Shown here: positions 1 through 14,061 of the stretch, one piece after another
How the letters are laid out: every line of letters begins with the position of its first letter
Position numbering within the stretch: the first letter of the stretch is position 1
Source: Spizellomyces punctatus DAOM BR117
Lineage: Eukaryota > Chytridiomycota > Chytridiomycetes > Spizellomycetales > Spizellomycetaceae
Reading direction: 5' to 3'
Assembly (NCBI RefSeq): GCF_000182565.1
Contig: NW_015971554.1
Span: 462,680-526,679, forward strand
Length of the DNA: 64,000 nucleotides
The notes under the pieces: model-generated
What the model was told of the DNA's origin: nothing
Databases searched by the model: none
Seen by the model: the letters and a program-made list of their open reading frames with translations, nothing else
Made by a program: the position numbers and the translations under genes

Positions 1-2
1 TC

Positions 3-116
3 CCTCCCCTCGACCCCACGTTCGCCCCTCCAACATATGTCTACCAACTGTACAAACCAGAGTCAACACGACCTCCCTCCGGTTTGGACCGTCTCTACTC
101 TGCACATCAAATGTGA
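3..116 (+). CDS. possible 3' end of a protein-coding gene (partial)
   Basis: Frame 3 is open from the window edge to a TGA at 114-116 and encodes a proline-rich tail (it contains PTYVYQLYKP). Frame 1 is also open here, so the choice is a guess based on the ordinary look of the tail. Nothing identifies the product. It could equally be UTR or intergenic sequence. Confidence 0.25.
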   Translation, partial: PPLDPTFAPPTYVYQLYKPESTRPPSGLDRLYSAHQM

Positions 117-1507
117 CGAATGGATACCCTTCAGTGAAATGAACAAGATCGGTGCTCATCGGTGCCTTTTGTATTTAGTGGGTTGCTTCTGAATACGGGT
201 ATCTTGTTCTTGGATTAGGCGGCCCTGTGTATAGCGAATGGCGGGCTACGTACCTGTATGATTTGTTAAGTAATCTCTGTAGATTAACGCTTGTTTTAAG
301 GAGTCTTTTCTTGGAAAGTATGCTAGGGCACAATACAAACAGCAGTATCCATTCCGTATGCCCGACTGTACCTTGTTGAGTTGTAACACTGTTGAACATT
401 GCTGAGATGTCTCCCCAATTCAGACCCTGTAGTAAATAAACCTTGGCCATTGAACGGCGAGTGTACCAGTCCGTATAAAACTCTGGATCTCTGGATATCG
501 GTATAGTGATCGTTTCCCACAGAAATTAGAGTAACCGTAACCCCATAACCCTACTCTGATCCTGTAACCATTTGTCTGCCCGAAAGGTATCTCACGAACA
601 ATGTTAACCCTTATCACCTAGCTTTGGAACGGGGCGTAACACGACGATGACAGTGAACATATTGGAAAAGACTGATCATGCAAAAAGGATACCACCGCTG
701 CTGGCCGCTGGCGTACCATTGTTTTTTCAATAGGGGGAAACCCCTTTGAGCCAGGTAGTGTTAATTTCCAACTCCGCCGTGAGGATGATTAATCCCAATG
801 TCCGAATGTGTCCGAATGCAATTCAATTCGCGCGTCGCGCGACTGGGAAGGGGGGGCGGTCGAATATGGCTGGCGCGCAACCAAACCTTCTCTGCCAGGG
901 GAGGGACTCCTCAAACTCCGGTCAACTCCTTTGAACTCCTCAAGGGTCAGGCGACGTGACCTCGGTAAATGAATATGTGGAAAAGCTTCTCTGACCTCTT
1001 GACCAACAAATTCGGCATTCTAATGACGAGGTGGGCAAAAGCAAACCAGTCTTAGAATGGAATGAAAATAGATTCATCATTTGACGCCGAGTCACGCTGT
1101 TGTTTCCCCTTGCTTTTCTGGATTGTCGGAATTCCAATCACCGGTTCATGAGGGAGGTGATTTCATTTGTTCCTGTGGCTTTCCGCCCTATTTTATTTGA
1201 ATCGTTGTCTTCATTTCCCCTCTGGGATTTCTCGCATAAAAAGTCGAACCCTCTTCAGCCCCGACGCCTCCCTCCCCAACCCTTCTCCTTGTTAGTAACG
1301 TCCACGCCGTTGTCATTTTTTTAAAGCTTGTTGGAGGACTGTCCAGCTTTATAACGCTACTCTCGCCCTTCTTTCTCGCGACGCGTTCAACGCTGCCGCT
1401 TAGCAGCGCGTTTTGCACGCTTATCCTATACGCGTTTACGACAAACTCCATTGGCGACCTTGTCGTCGTCGCTGCACCCTCGCGTTACCGTTCGTTGCCT
1501 TGACGAT
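117..1507. other. intergenic region upstream of the KEN/D-box protein gene
   Basis: No convincing gene is seen; the short open frames here lack splice signals or family motifs. A tandem TGTCCGAA pair lies at 799-806 and 809-816. Pyrimidine-rich tracts at 1240-1320 look like a promoter or 5' UTR of the next gene. Two ACGCGT sites at 1381-1386 and 1430-1435 sit 73-127 bp before the proposed start codon. Confidence 0.6.
1381..1435. promoter_or_regulatory. two MCB-like ACGCGT sites
   Basis: ACGCGT occurs at 1381-1386 and 1430-1435. In ascomycete yeasts this hexamer (MluI cell-cycle box) is bound by the MBF regulator and drives G1/S transcription. Two copies close to the start of a gene whose product carries KEN and D-box-like degrons make cell-cycle control plausible. 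Function is inferred from the motif only. Confidence 0.4.
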
Positions 1508-4428
1508 ATGCTTGGCTCTGGCAGGCGCTGGGACGCCAAAGCCAACGCAAGTTTAAGAAAGGCAAATACTTCCCGGTCTCAGAGTGGACAGTAAGTTTTA
1601 CTGTCGCTATTTTTGACCTTGCGCAGTGTCTCAACAATGATTCCAGCACGGACAATTATGCAGCTCAAGATCAGCTTCATCGCCAGTCGCTTTCCCCTCT
1701 TGCCAGTGGACAGCCATCCAGGGCATCTGTTGCACTAGGAACACGTCCGACGCACTTGGTTTCGCCTCCGCGGGAGACGACAGACAGTCAGTACCATGTG
1801 CTGTCGACACCATATCAAGGTACTGGAAGCTGCGCTTCCACGTCATCGCCTTGGTAGGTGCTCTCAACTTGCTTTTGGGAAAGTGGCGATAGCGTTCTAA
1901 GAAAGCCTTGCTGTAGTGATTCTGCTATGAAAGATCCATCTGGTATTGTCGCGACACAAGCTACAATGCCTGATACACCGGCTAGAAATACTCGCTCCAA
2001 GTATGTATCTCATTCTTGTCTATCTTTATCTCACCCTAGTTTATCTTTTGGCTCAAATGCGGCACAAACTAATCTGCTTCCTGTACGGTCCAGATCCTGC
2101 ATCAAAGAACGGGACATCCATGATTTGATGTTAAGAGACGCACAGCATACACGAAAAGGTGGTCCAAAGACTTCAAACAAAACATCCACAAAGGACAAGG
2201 ACAAGAGCATTATCGATGAAGGCCATAGCAAGCCTATCAATTCAACTGAGGCGAATCATGCACGCACTAGTCAAACCATTATCGCACCTACGACTACAGA
2301 GTGTGCATATAACGCTACAGAGACCGTTCACACACTCGCCACTACTGAGACCAGGACGGTAGAAGAGACTCCAGGCACCAATTTAAGTCGCATCCTTGGA
2401 GGCATGGCCCTTGCCAGTGTCCAAAAGTCCGGCACGCACGCCGCACGCCCTGGCTCAGCTCCAGCCAGCAGACCGGCCGAGACGCCTCTATCGCGTCGCA
2501 TCGGAAGCACTCGTCCTACTACACCCGGGGGACCAACGCCTCGTTCCTCCCTTGCCGATGCGTTCGGCACCATGGGACTCCGCACACCAGGCAGTTACAC
2601 GGGAAATTACCGCTTCACCCGGGACGCTGATCGCACCCCCCACCGAAACCGTACACCCATCTTGGATGCATCAAGCCCCTTCAACACTGGGAATATAACT
2701 CGCTCAGTGACCTCGGCATCTATGAAAAAGCTGTTTCCATCTGATCCTCGTCCTCGCACGGGGAGCGCTCCCAAAAAATCGGGCATGTTATTCTCGGGCA
2801 AATCCATCCCGGAAAAGTTTGCTCCTTCGTTGCAGAGCGTGCCGAGCTCGGCAAGACGTAAACTGATTGACGAGTTGAAGGCTTGTTCACCTGCGACAAG
2901 TAGTACACCAGTCTCGCCATCCAGGCAACGACCCCCCAGACCCCCAACATCAGCACTGGGCACACCCAGTTCGACAATGACGGACAACCCATTCCTCGTA
3001 GAATCCCCCGGGGATTCGTCCCCGTTTGTCCTTGAAGGCACTACAACTCCTGTCACACCCTCAAATCACGGCAAAGAGAGAGCGGAGGTCGTGACACCTC
3101 CTGATCAAATACGAGACCCATCGCTCACACCCATTCCACCCACTCCCATGGTCCCTAGGTCTTGTCACACTCCAGTAGATGATCACCTTCCAGATTCTCC
3201 TACGAGCGTCGTGACGAGGTCCATCAAAAAGCCTCGTGGATGGAGATCAGGGTCTCCCGCAAGGTGGCATAACGACGAAAAGCAGCACACGGACGACGTG
3301 GATAAAGGGAGTCAGCGAATGTGGCCTAACACGAAGAGAGATATTCGCGGGTATAAAACCGCTCCCTCATCATCCTCCGCAGCTTTTCCCAAAGGGATCT
3401 TTGCGCCAGAGTCAAGTCCGACTCCAGGTCCGAATGTGGAATCCAAATACTCTCCTGATTCAAAAAGCCCAAGGTCCGGTGAAAAACGACAACATGTCGA
3501 AGAGCCCGACCCAAAGACCACCAAAATGGGCCGCCACGATATGCGACGGTACACGGATGTTCCCAAACACCACGACTTTGACATTTCCGACAGCAGTGAT
3601 GAAGACAGCGATCAAGAGATATACAATCAATACAATGGCAACGTGAATGTCTTCATGGTCACACACCTCCCCACTCCACATCTGCCAGAATGCTACGAGA
3701 GCGTAGACTTTTGGAATAAAGAAAACAAGGATGTTATTTCACGGATTTTCACACCCCTCGACCCGACTCGTACAGTTCTCGGGGAATTGAGTCTGAACAG
3801 TTTTGCGGAATACAACGTCCGGGATTCTGATGAACCTGTTACGGTCGATTGCGAGTACGCGGATAAACAATCCATTACGCCCAGCAGGAAATTGTCTTCC
3901 CCTTCACCAACCGGGCGAACGGCGCTCACGTGTAAATCACACTACAGATATTTGAGCAAATCTCACGGTGTGTACTTGGTGGAGGAAAGGAGAGCATCAC
4001 TTCCTGTGGCGTTCGGGTCCAGCTCACCGAGGTTTGCTTACCCATACTGCCCTCGTGAGCCGTCTCCACTGAAGCAGACACTGTCAATAAGACGGGAGTT
4101 TGTCCGCCGCACGCCCTCAAAGTCTGATCCAATACCACCAGTTCCCGGAACGCCCATAGACAGTGATGAATCAAGAAGCGGCAGTGCCTCAACCCTCCAA
4201 AAATCGCCCAACATATCAGCAGGTACCAGCCTCAAACATGTCAATACCGATAGTTCCCGTTCACCAAGCCCCATTAAAAACCATTCAAAACATCCGAGGT
4301 CACCCACGCTCGACATTGTGAAAAGGGCTCACACACCGACTCAGAGCCCGTATCCCAAAAAGCATCGTCCCAATTCGCCCTCCCCCATCAGAACTCCCCG
4401 ACGCGCCGCTCGCGATCCATGGAAATAA
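1508..4428 (+). CDS. disordered S/TP-rich protein with KEN box and D-box-like motif
   Basis: No known family is recognised. Proposed exons are 1508-1590, 1647-1853, 1917-2000 and 2094-4428; phases agree and total 903 codons (902 residues). The third intron (2001-2093, GTATGT to CAG) is 93 nt and stop-free, so reading through it also leaves an open frame. The product is low in hydrophobic residues and rich in Ser, Pro, Thr and basic residues, with dozens of S/TP sites of the proline-directed kinase type. A KEN tripeptide is at about residue 667 (3718-3726) and RTVLGELSLN, resembling a cyclin D-box, at about 684-693 (3769-3798). It ends in a basic tail. A cell-cycle-regulated APC/C substrate is an inference. 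A later ATG at 1927 is an alternative start. Confidence 0.75.
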
Positions 4429-4752
4429 GAGCTGTTACTTCATACACTGAAGGATATACACCGACAAGTGCAGATAAAAAACGTTTTCTTAAACTGAACT
4501 ACCTTATAGATCGCCATGTGCGAAACAATGAGGGGAGGCTATAGTAGAATCTTCCCCCTATATTTAATGCTTTCTATCCCTGCGTGTAAATTGTTGCTTT
4601 GAAGATGTTCTATCCCCTCCCCACCCAGCTTCGATATTAAACTTGTATAAATTAACAACAGAAATCAATGGTATGAATGTGCAAATTGCTTTCTCATCAC
4701 CGCCGAAAAGAACAAACGTTTGGGAGTGCGTCAGTAGAGACTTTTTGTGGAA
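4429..4752. other. convergent intergenic region
   Basis: This stretch lies between two converging genes and should hold both 3' UTRs. It is AT-rich in places (for example around 4635-4660). No gene or repeat is seen. Confidence 0.6.
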
Positions 4753-5744
4753 TTATCCGTACATCGGATCCCAATCCTCTTCCTCGTCGTCTTCAAGTGG
4801 TGCCGTAGTAGCAGAAGCAGCCCGTTCTGCCTCTTTCTTTTTCCTTTCGTACTCTTCGTCATCGGTCGGATATTCTCTCCGACATATCGGACATGTATTG
4901 TGCTACAACACAACCGAAGCAGAATGTGTGAACGGCCATGCCCAAAACAAACTCTTGCGACTTAACCTACCAGTTCCAGCCACGGCACGATACACTCTGC
5001 ATGAAATCGATGATGGCATGGAAGCTGCTTTGCGATCGCTCTTGAGGTCGGTGCGGTCCCCGTCGACGTGTGATGCGAAAAAAACGATTCAACGCAAACG
5101 GAGCATGTTGCATCTGTTCCAAACGACATGATCCACGATAAGTTCGAGGCTTCTCTTTTGAATTCCTATGAGGAAAAGTCCCACCAGTTTTCTCATCATT
5201 AATCTCCACAGTGGGAAGATTGTGAATAAATTCCTTCGATGCTGGGGGTTTGCCTTTTCCACTGTAATCATGGACAGAGTATCAATATCTTGTGGATTTC
5301 CTCGGGACAGGCGAGATACGTCGCACTCAGTATTACAACTCACGGCGACTTTACCTCGCGTTGGCCTCTTCCAATAGCTGAGATATGAGATTATCTAGTA
5401 GGGTTTGCTGTGCTTCGTTGTCGGCTAGGTAAGGGCGGTCACGGATAGAACCGAACAGACTATAGGAGTTTTGGTTAGATACGCCGTGATTTATCTCACA
5501 TATCCATCACAACACCCAACCTCGCTACTGCAAGCATATTTTCCGCCTCACGCATTTCATCTGCAAATGTCGACGTACGAGGCTCATCCGTAATAAAATC
5601 GTCAATATTGGGGTTGAGAGCATTGCCTCTAGGCCTACGGCTCCTTCCAGGCTCCGGAAGATTATGATCCTCTGCGATAAAGTACTCGTTAGGGGCTTAT
5701 CAACCCATGATGCTATAAAGATCAGACCTACGAAAATACGACAT
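4753..5744 (-). CDS. RING-H2 E3 ubiquitin ligase, RNF181-like
   Basis: Likely an E2-dependent ubiquitin ligase. Six exons fit with consistent phases: 5744-5732, 5671-5521, 5459-5355, 5261-5185, 5113-4971 and 4902-4753, giving 212 residues. The N-terminus MSYFQDHNLPEP resembles that of animal RNF181. A linker PASKEFIHNLPTVEI precedes the RING, as in RNF115/126/181 proteins. The RING-H2 ligands are CSVC, then C-H-H-x2-H-x2-C in LPCHHRFHAEC, then CPIC. After the RING comes YPTDDEEYE and a charged tail ending in DPMYG, again like RNF181. Human RNF181 has 153 residues; the extra length here is an N-terminal helical region and a longer loop between RING ligands 2 and 3. The substrate is unknown. 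Confidence 0.87.
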
Positions 5745-5946
5745 CGTGTGTGGGGAATTGCGTGCAGAACGGCAATTGGCAAGGCGGACCCTCGCCGTTG
5801 GATTATCATGCCAAGGTGAGTCATTGCCCAGACATGACGTGGTTATTTCAGCGCTTACGTCTAACGCACACTGTTTTAAAGTTTGGTCTTGAAAATATTA
5901 AAAGACCAATAAGGTGATATTTTATTCTGCGACACAATTATGGTAT

Positions 5947-7463
<1,517 letters not shown>

Positions 7464-7949
7464 ATTGACAAAAGAAATCAGAAATCCGCTCCGAGGGGTT
7501 GAGGAAGGCAAGAAGAATATCCCGATGGCAAAGGAAACGCAGATGGCAAACGACGCGCGGTCAAAGCAATCCCCTCCTTCAAGAGTCCTTTTTTGAATAC
7601 CCACCAGTTTTCTTTTCCGAACGCCCCGATGGTTACGAGATCTGAAGATGGCCTCAGCCAATGACAAGCCTTTAAGATGCATTTGATCCGGATCAATTTC
7701 AGATAAGATCTAATTATATCCGATTAATTGTATATTACAGATCTTTACAAGGCTCAAAAAGCAAATCGCAAGCGACGCAAGCTCACAGCGCCAGAGGTCG
7801 TCTTTTTGAAGCAGACGGAGGAGCATTAGATGACAGATATTATCCTTGGTGAAGGTGGCAGGAACAATTGCGCATGACCGGGCATGCTATTATAGGAAGG
7901 GAAACCGGCCTTTTGAACTTCTCATATCTAGATGGTAAATTGGGAATAT
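7464..7949. other. promoter region of the DAHP synthase gene
   Basis: This intergenic stretch lies upstream of DAHP synthase and downstream of the AXDND1-like gene, both on the minus strand. An AT-rich tract is present at about 7690-7740. No gene, repeat or recognised promoter motif is evident. Confidence 0.5.
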
Positions 7950-10882
7950 TCAGCGGATGGTTTGTGTAGGAGGCAGCTCTAGGTTATCATCTAGTTCATC
8001 AATTCGTAGGCTCAAGGGTCGCTTTGGCGCGTTGTGTAGGGTTGTAGCGTTCTTCTTCTCATTTGCCAAGAGCCGTTTCGCGACAGTCACCCAATGTTCA
8101 CAGTGGGTTCTATATGAGCATTGTCAACCAAAGGGGCGCCAAGAGGAACTCACGACGAGGCTCGACTTACTGAACAATCTCTCGCAAATCGCGTCCATCT
8201 TCTGACAGAGTTTGAATCTCTGCAGCATCTCGCATAAGGTTAGCGTTGAAGGACGCCAGCTACAAGAGGGAAAAGTCGACCTTAGCCGTCACTGGTACAT
8301 GTATTGCGATCGCCAGTGAGAGGTGTTTTTGTACCTCTTGAGTCAATTGAGCGAATTCATGGTCCCAGGCATCTGTTGGTTTCTCCCGGCCTGCTCTTAC
8401 CAGCAGGTGAACCATCCAACTAATCATGGTCGTATGTAACTTTATATTCTCTGTTGTGGCAAGGAGAAGTGAGGACACTGCCCAACTGAATGACGGTACT
8501 ATACTACCCACCTTCGTTTCTTATATCGGTGTCGGTATTCAATTGATCGAGTAAGCGAGAGAGCCAATTCTCTACATGTAGAGGAATCTTATGTTGTTCC
8601 TTTTCCGTAGTGTTGGACAATGTATCTAGCGAGAGGAAGTACATTCGTTTAGAATTGAGGACATAACCAGTTTGAATCAATTGAGGAATCTACACTCCGG
8701 AGGAAGAATCTCTGCGCGGGATCACAGGTAGTATAATCTGGGAGTCTCACCGTTTGATCCTCCGAGATATGTGATCAAAGGGTGGTGGTTCACACATTAT
8801 ACTACCCTTTGCCCGTACGGATTGCATCTTCTCCGGTGCATCTTCTGAGAGGAACGTACCAATGAGATTCTTGCCAATTTGGGCGCTCCAGTTGGTAAGT
8901 GAGTCCCGAAGCGACTGTCGCTCGGAAAATGGTAATGGCTTGTCAAGGTCCCGCGCACTGTAGGTCGTGTATCTACAAGAAAGAACTAGTCAGGTTATCC
9001 ACTTGACAGCGAACCTTGAAAATCAAAAAAAAAAACTACCTATCCTCCAATTGATTTTGCAAGTTAATGACATTACTGGCAATTCCATCCTCTCCTGACA
9101 CACGCATTTCCAGTTTGGTTAGCCATTCTTGGACTTCCAACCCGACTCTGCTCAGTATTTCTGTCAGAGGAAGATAGTCCTTCCCATTCGTATTCTTCTC
9201 ATTTCGTCTCAGCAACTTGTATCCTCCTTCTATCCAGACCTCCGTTTCTTTCCGGATTTGCGATATGTCCTCTTGAAATGCCAAGTCTCTATCGCTCGTG
9301 AACCTAATGGCTACTGATGTGATCTGTTCCACCCATTTCATCAAGTGTTCGGACAAACTCTTGACATCGTGTATTTGGAAAGCTTTGAGCAAAGGGTGCT
9401 CTACTTCAAGGGTATCAACTTGATCTCCAGTGTCGAGATTGCGGAGAACCATATCCATATCTCGTTGCATTTTAGCCAAAGTCTCAATATTATGCTGATC
9501 TTCTTCGACAACAGACTGGGACAATCGGATAAGTTTTGACCTCCATTCCTCAATCTTTCGTTCGATGTTGTGGAGTTGCGAATCGTTAGTGTTACTGATG
9601 ATGACTGTCATGTGGTTTGTAGCTCGAAGTCGGGCATGTTCGTACTTCTGAAGAAGAACTATATCGGCAATGCCGTGCTCTTGACCGATTCGGAGAGCCA
9701 AGGCCGTCGCTGCGTCAACCCAGATGCGTTTCTCTTGCTCTGCCAACCGAACGGCGTCCTCCAACCGATCACGTTGCATTCTGTAAAGCTTGTGATACTC
9801 TTCCAATATCTCTCCCGTATTGTCCGACTGTGTCAATACAGATACTAGCTTTTCCTGCGCATCTTGGGCTTGTTTCGTAACATCCAAATCATGCTTTCGG
9901 ATGATCTCAAGTTCCCTTACCAAATCCGCCACGGTTTCCTTGGACCGTAATAACTCGTGTGATAGTCGTCTATTCAATTTCCTCTGAGCCAGCAATTCCG
10001 TATGTAAGTGCTTGACGTGTTTTGGGATCTTGGTGAACATGTTGGCGTATCTGTTTCGAATTTCGGCTAAAACTTCCCCGCGCTCGATCATGTTGACCGT
10101 CACCTGTCGTATCAGCTCTTGGAATACCGCATCATAAATCTTTTGCTCTTCTTGAATGATGGCTAAAAATGCATGCATTTCTGTTGGGTATTCCTGATCC
10201 ATTTCTGCACCAATTTCTTTTATTAGTGCTTCCATTGTATGCTTGAGGAGAGCAACTTCTTTGCGAGTGGTGGGTCGCATCGCAGCCAGGTTGAGTTGGT
10301 GCTCGGAAGAAGCGGGTACGTTGGAAGACTGCTTGCAGACAAAACCCAGTAAATCAAGATGTTGTCCAGATGATTAACTCTTATTTGCTGCTCACCCACC
10401 CCATTGGCGCCAACGCCAGGCGCAACTATATTCATACTGTCGGCAGTCACCGATCCAGCTCTGTCGCCTGGAAAACTTTGAGTGCGCCCTCTTTGTCCAC
10501 CTGTGTCTCGACTGACATCCTCTGATTGCTCCGCGTGAAAGTTACGCTCGTGTCCAGCATCATATATGAACGACAAATCGTCGTTAATTCCAGGCGCCTG
10601 TCGAGAGATTTGTGCCACTCGCGAAGCTGGTGTTCGTTGTATTGTGCTACGGGATGCTGGACTAGCTGTGTATGCGCCTTTTTGTACATGTGCTGTCGGA
10701 GTCGATTGGGTTGAAGGAGCATCGAGACCAGTATTGGAAGCGATGGCCTCGGGCAGAGGGTCGGCTTTCGAAGACGTGAAGGCCTTGGCCCTAGTTGAGG
10801 TTTTTCTAGCAGGAGTTGGCTTAGGACCCTGTGTGGAGAGTCTTGAAAGGTCGGAAAGAAGAGCAGTTGGAAGGTACGACAT
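7950..10882 (-). CDS. AXDND1-like axonemal dynein light-chain-domain protein
   Basis: Probably an axonemal protein of the zoospore flagellum. Exon 1 (from 10882) encodes a basic, Ser/Thr/Pro-rich N-terminus of about 150 residues, ending near GVGANGV. After an intron, a 1.2-kb exon (about 10280-9040) encodes a long helical domain starting TTRKEVALLKHTMEAL and including MIERGEVLAEIRNRYANMF and ALALRIGQEHGI, which resemble the axonemal dynein light chain (p28-type) domain and flanks of animal AXDND1. Further helical exons follow (SARDLDKPLPFSERQSLRD; AVSSLLLATTENIKLH), ending in PPTQTIR and TGA at 7950-7952. Assignment rests on the domain and overall pattern. Another helical axonemal protein of the same superfamily is the main alternative. 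Confidence 0.75.
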
Positions 10883-11382
10883 AATATTCGATGTGGTGGT
10901 GAACTACCACCCACGAAGGATCTGCATGCAAAGGCTGTCCGTACGCGTTGCTGACTAAGATGTATCACGTGGATACGACGGGTACTGTTCGGCTGCCTTT
11001 GCTGCAAGTCTGTGGAAGGTAGGTATCCAAGGATGATGAAGAGGGGCTACACCGGAACATTTTAATACCTACTAGATGCACAGCTCGCAAACGCCTTTCA
11101 TCCTCGTTATAGCAGCGGAAATGAGCTAATATTTTTATTTCTTAAATCCAAGTTGCGGACCTCACTTCGTAGGTCGCGCCAGCAAAGAAGTTGACCTTTG
11201 TTATCTGACCTTCTGGAAAGGGTAGCTTACTTGCAAGGCTAAATGGGGAAGCCATTCCGTTATCATCGTGCTCCTTTGGTAATCCTAGGACAGGCAGAAT
11301 CAAAGCGCATGGCAGTGGCCAGTCTCCATACTGGATCCTATTGATTTTACATTGCACGATCGACAGGACACGATGTACACAT
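10883..11382. promoter_or_regulatory. AXDND1-like promoter region with ACGCGT and TCACGTGG sites
   Basis: This is the 5' flank of the AXDND1-like gene (start at 10882) and the 3' flank of the neurochondrin gene. ACGCGT is at 10943-10948 and TCACGTGG at 10965-10972. No gene is seen. A 71-codon open frame at 11142-11357 has no supporting features. Confidence 0.4.
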
Positions 11383-13812
11383 TTAGCCAGGTGACGATAT
11401 TTGTAAATTCGCCAGTGCGTCCCTCATCTCAAGGCCAAGTTGTGGATCTACATATTTTCAATTGTTAGTGCATATCTGTGGTATCTACGATTCAAACCAA
11501 CTCACTTCGCCGCATATCCACCAAACAAGCCAGCTTAGGATTCTGTGATATGGTAGAGGCCGCGGCTGAGATCTTGATCATGCAATCTTTGAAAGCAGCC
11601 ACCGCTATAAGCCAAAGTTCCTTAACTTCCTCCCATGCTTGCTGGTCCTTGCCAAGCGATGCCTTGCAACCATCGAGTATAAACGAAAGACCTTGTTCAA
11701 GCAATCCTTCCACAGTCAGACGATTACTCTCAACTTGATCAGAATTGAGCTCGCGCAGGATCATCAACGAAAGAGTCGTCATACTAGCCCGCAAAGTGAG
11801 CCCATCCTGCTTCGCGCTGTGGTCAAATTCCACGAGATCCCGCAGAAGTAACCGGGTCGCGTCTATGAACTTCCTGTCTGCCGACACCGCTTTACGATTG
11901 GTAGCAACAATGTTGAGAAGGATGCTAACAAGTGTGAGCCTCAAAGGCGACTGCGAGTCGAGAATGGACCAAAAATCGACCACCATGGCACAGCCGCCTT
12001 CATCCACAAATATGTTTCCAATCTCTGGGTCCGTGGTTATATTTACAAAAGCAGGACCGAGAAATTCCATAGGATGCACGCCAACAGAGTTCATTCTGCA
12101 ACGACAGCAATAAGCTACATTATAAATACTTAGTCGTCACAACCTGCTTACCGTCTTCTCCCTGCTAGAACAAGCAATGGAACAATATGCCGGATCTCGT
12201 GTGGAGAGAGGGTATCATCTTCAGCCAGCCATGATGATAGCGCCCTAAGACACGATGCCGTGACTACATTGTCCAAGACGCCTATATCGTTTTCGGATCG
12301 ATACTCCGCCTTTCCAATTGCAAAGGTCAACAGCTGAACAGTGTATGTAGGGACTAAGGTAAATGGCTCACCATTTCTTCAAGCAGATAAGCACTGATAG
12401 CGGTAAATGCTTCATGCAAAGCCTCTCTGATTGAAAGCAAGACGTCGACGGAGATGGATATAGGACCGTTCTCTTCCACAAGCCCGCGCATGGAATAATC
12501 GACAATTTCACAACATACTGGCGTTATGGCCACAAATTGTGATTCTGGCGTCGTAACGCTGTTGACGGGCAGGTCGTCGAGCAGGACACGGAGCTCCCCG
12601 CACGCCACGTGAATCAGCAACGCTACAAATTGTTCAACCGAAAGCCGAGACGTTCTTGCATTTTGAATCTGCTGATCGGTGAAACCCCATCTTGAACCAA
12701 ATCGCCGAAACATTGTCGCTGCTAAGATTAAAGACATATCTCTCTGGCTTGTGCCTGAACGAGAATTAGCGATTCGTGGCACATGAGGTGCAGATAAGAA
12801 CTACAACATACCAATCTTGCTTCCGTACACATCCTTAAGCCCCTCCCGGATTTCTAGCGCCCATAGTGGTATAGCCTTATCCGTTTGCTCTTCGGGTAAT
12901 GCTGAGCACAGTTCAATCAACAGGCTACCAACATCAAATTTGAGCTGCCCTTGATTATTAGAAAAGACGGCGGCAAGCGTGGGCAATATCCCGAAAAGCG
13001 TGCTGTCAATCATTGCAGAACCGGTCGGATCTTCAGTACCTCGATAGGCATTCGCCTGCCGCACATACGTCTCAACAACCGAAAACGCCAGTTTCGTGAT
13101 AGATGCTGTTTAATATGAGCTTTAGTCAATAAAAAAGGTCTCATAAGAGCAAGTGGTTATGCTTACAATTAGCATCACGCGAGTCAAGTGCAGTAGACAC
13201 TACTGTCTGTAGCACAGGACCGAGATGATCTAATCCGCTTCGCGACATAACCATTCTCTGGAAACATTGGAGGATGCTTTCGAGTACTGCTTCGGAAGGT
13301 GTTGGAATATTTGCCAGCAAATTCCCCATCAATGTGATACGCATAAGAAGCTCTGAATATGATGAACATCTGATAAGTAAAGTGTTATTCACCACAAACC
13401 AAGCCAATAAAAGGTAACAATATGACTCACCAGGACGAGTAGCAAGCGCATCATCGGAGCAAAAGCCCGCTAGAAGGTTCACGGCAATTGTGTGCAGAGC
13501 GTCAGCTGGTATATCCGCTGTATCTTCCGCTATAGAGTCGTATCGTTCCCCACCTTTTAGCATACTTTTGCAATTATAATCAATGATATTTCGCACTTCT
13601 CCCTCACCGGCTTTTAATAATCGATCCACAAAACGCCAGTTCATGCGGTCGAATGTGAAGTGTAAGGACTCTTTGTCGGAGACCGGATCGAGTAATCGAG
13701 GCAGTATTAACATCGCTACAAAGTTGTCTTCATCCCTGGTTTCTGATGATAGTAAAGATAAACATTGCTCTAGTTGTTGACGTTTGGTGCTCGAATGGCT
13801 GCTATCCGCCAT
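11383..13812 (-). CDS. neurochondrin family protein
   Basis: Cytosolic helical-repeat protein; neurochondrin (NCDN) in animals acts in neurite outgrowth and signalling, but its role in fungi is not established. The N-terminus matches the family: QLEQCLSLLSSETRDEDNF, then AMLILPRLLDP. The middle exons encode repeated leucine-rich helices, including LFGILPTLAAVFSNNQG and LVSILLNIVATNRKAV. The last intron (GTGAGT to TAG) joins DMRR to NPQLGLEMRDALANLQ, ending SSPG and TAA at 11383-11385. About six to eight small introns are present. The alternative stop in the unspliced frame (SELV) is rejected because a clean donor and acceptor give a longer charged tail. Confidence 0.82.
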
Positions 13813-14061
13813 TGCGTTGGAGGAATTTACAGTTCAAGGTGAGGTAAAGACCAGAATTTGTGATTCCACACGGACGAGTGCCGACCATGGCAACAACGAT
13901 CATTAACCCAAAAATGGAAAAATGGCATGTGCGTAAGCAGACCCCGACAGCGATCATGAATGCCAGTCAACACAGTTGGAAAGACTAAGGCTAATCTTTG
14001 CCGCTTTGGCAGGTCAAACTTCCAGCTACGCTAACTACAGTCCATCTTACAAATCCTAGCT

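Noticed and set aside
7464-7682. N-terminal extension of DAHP synthase to an upstream ATG at 7682
   Set aside because: The extension is hydrophobic and basic with no homology to the family, and MVQQVISKSA fits a normal start.
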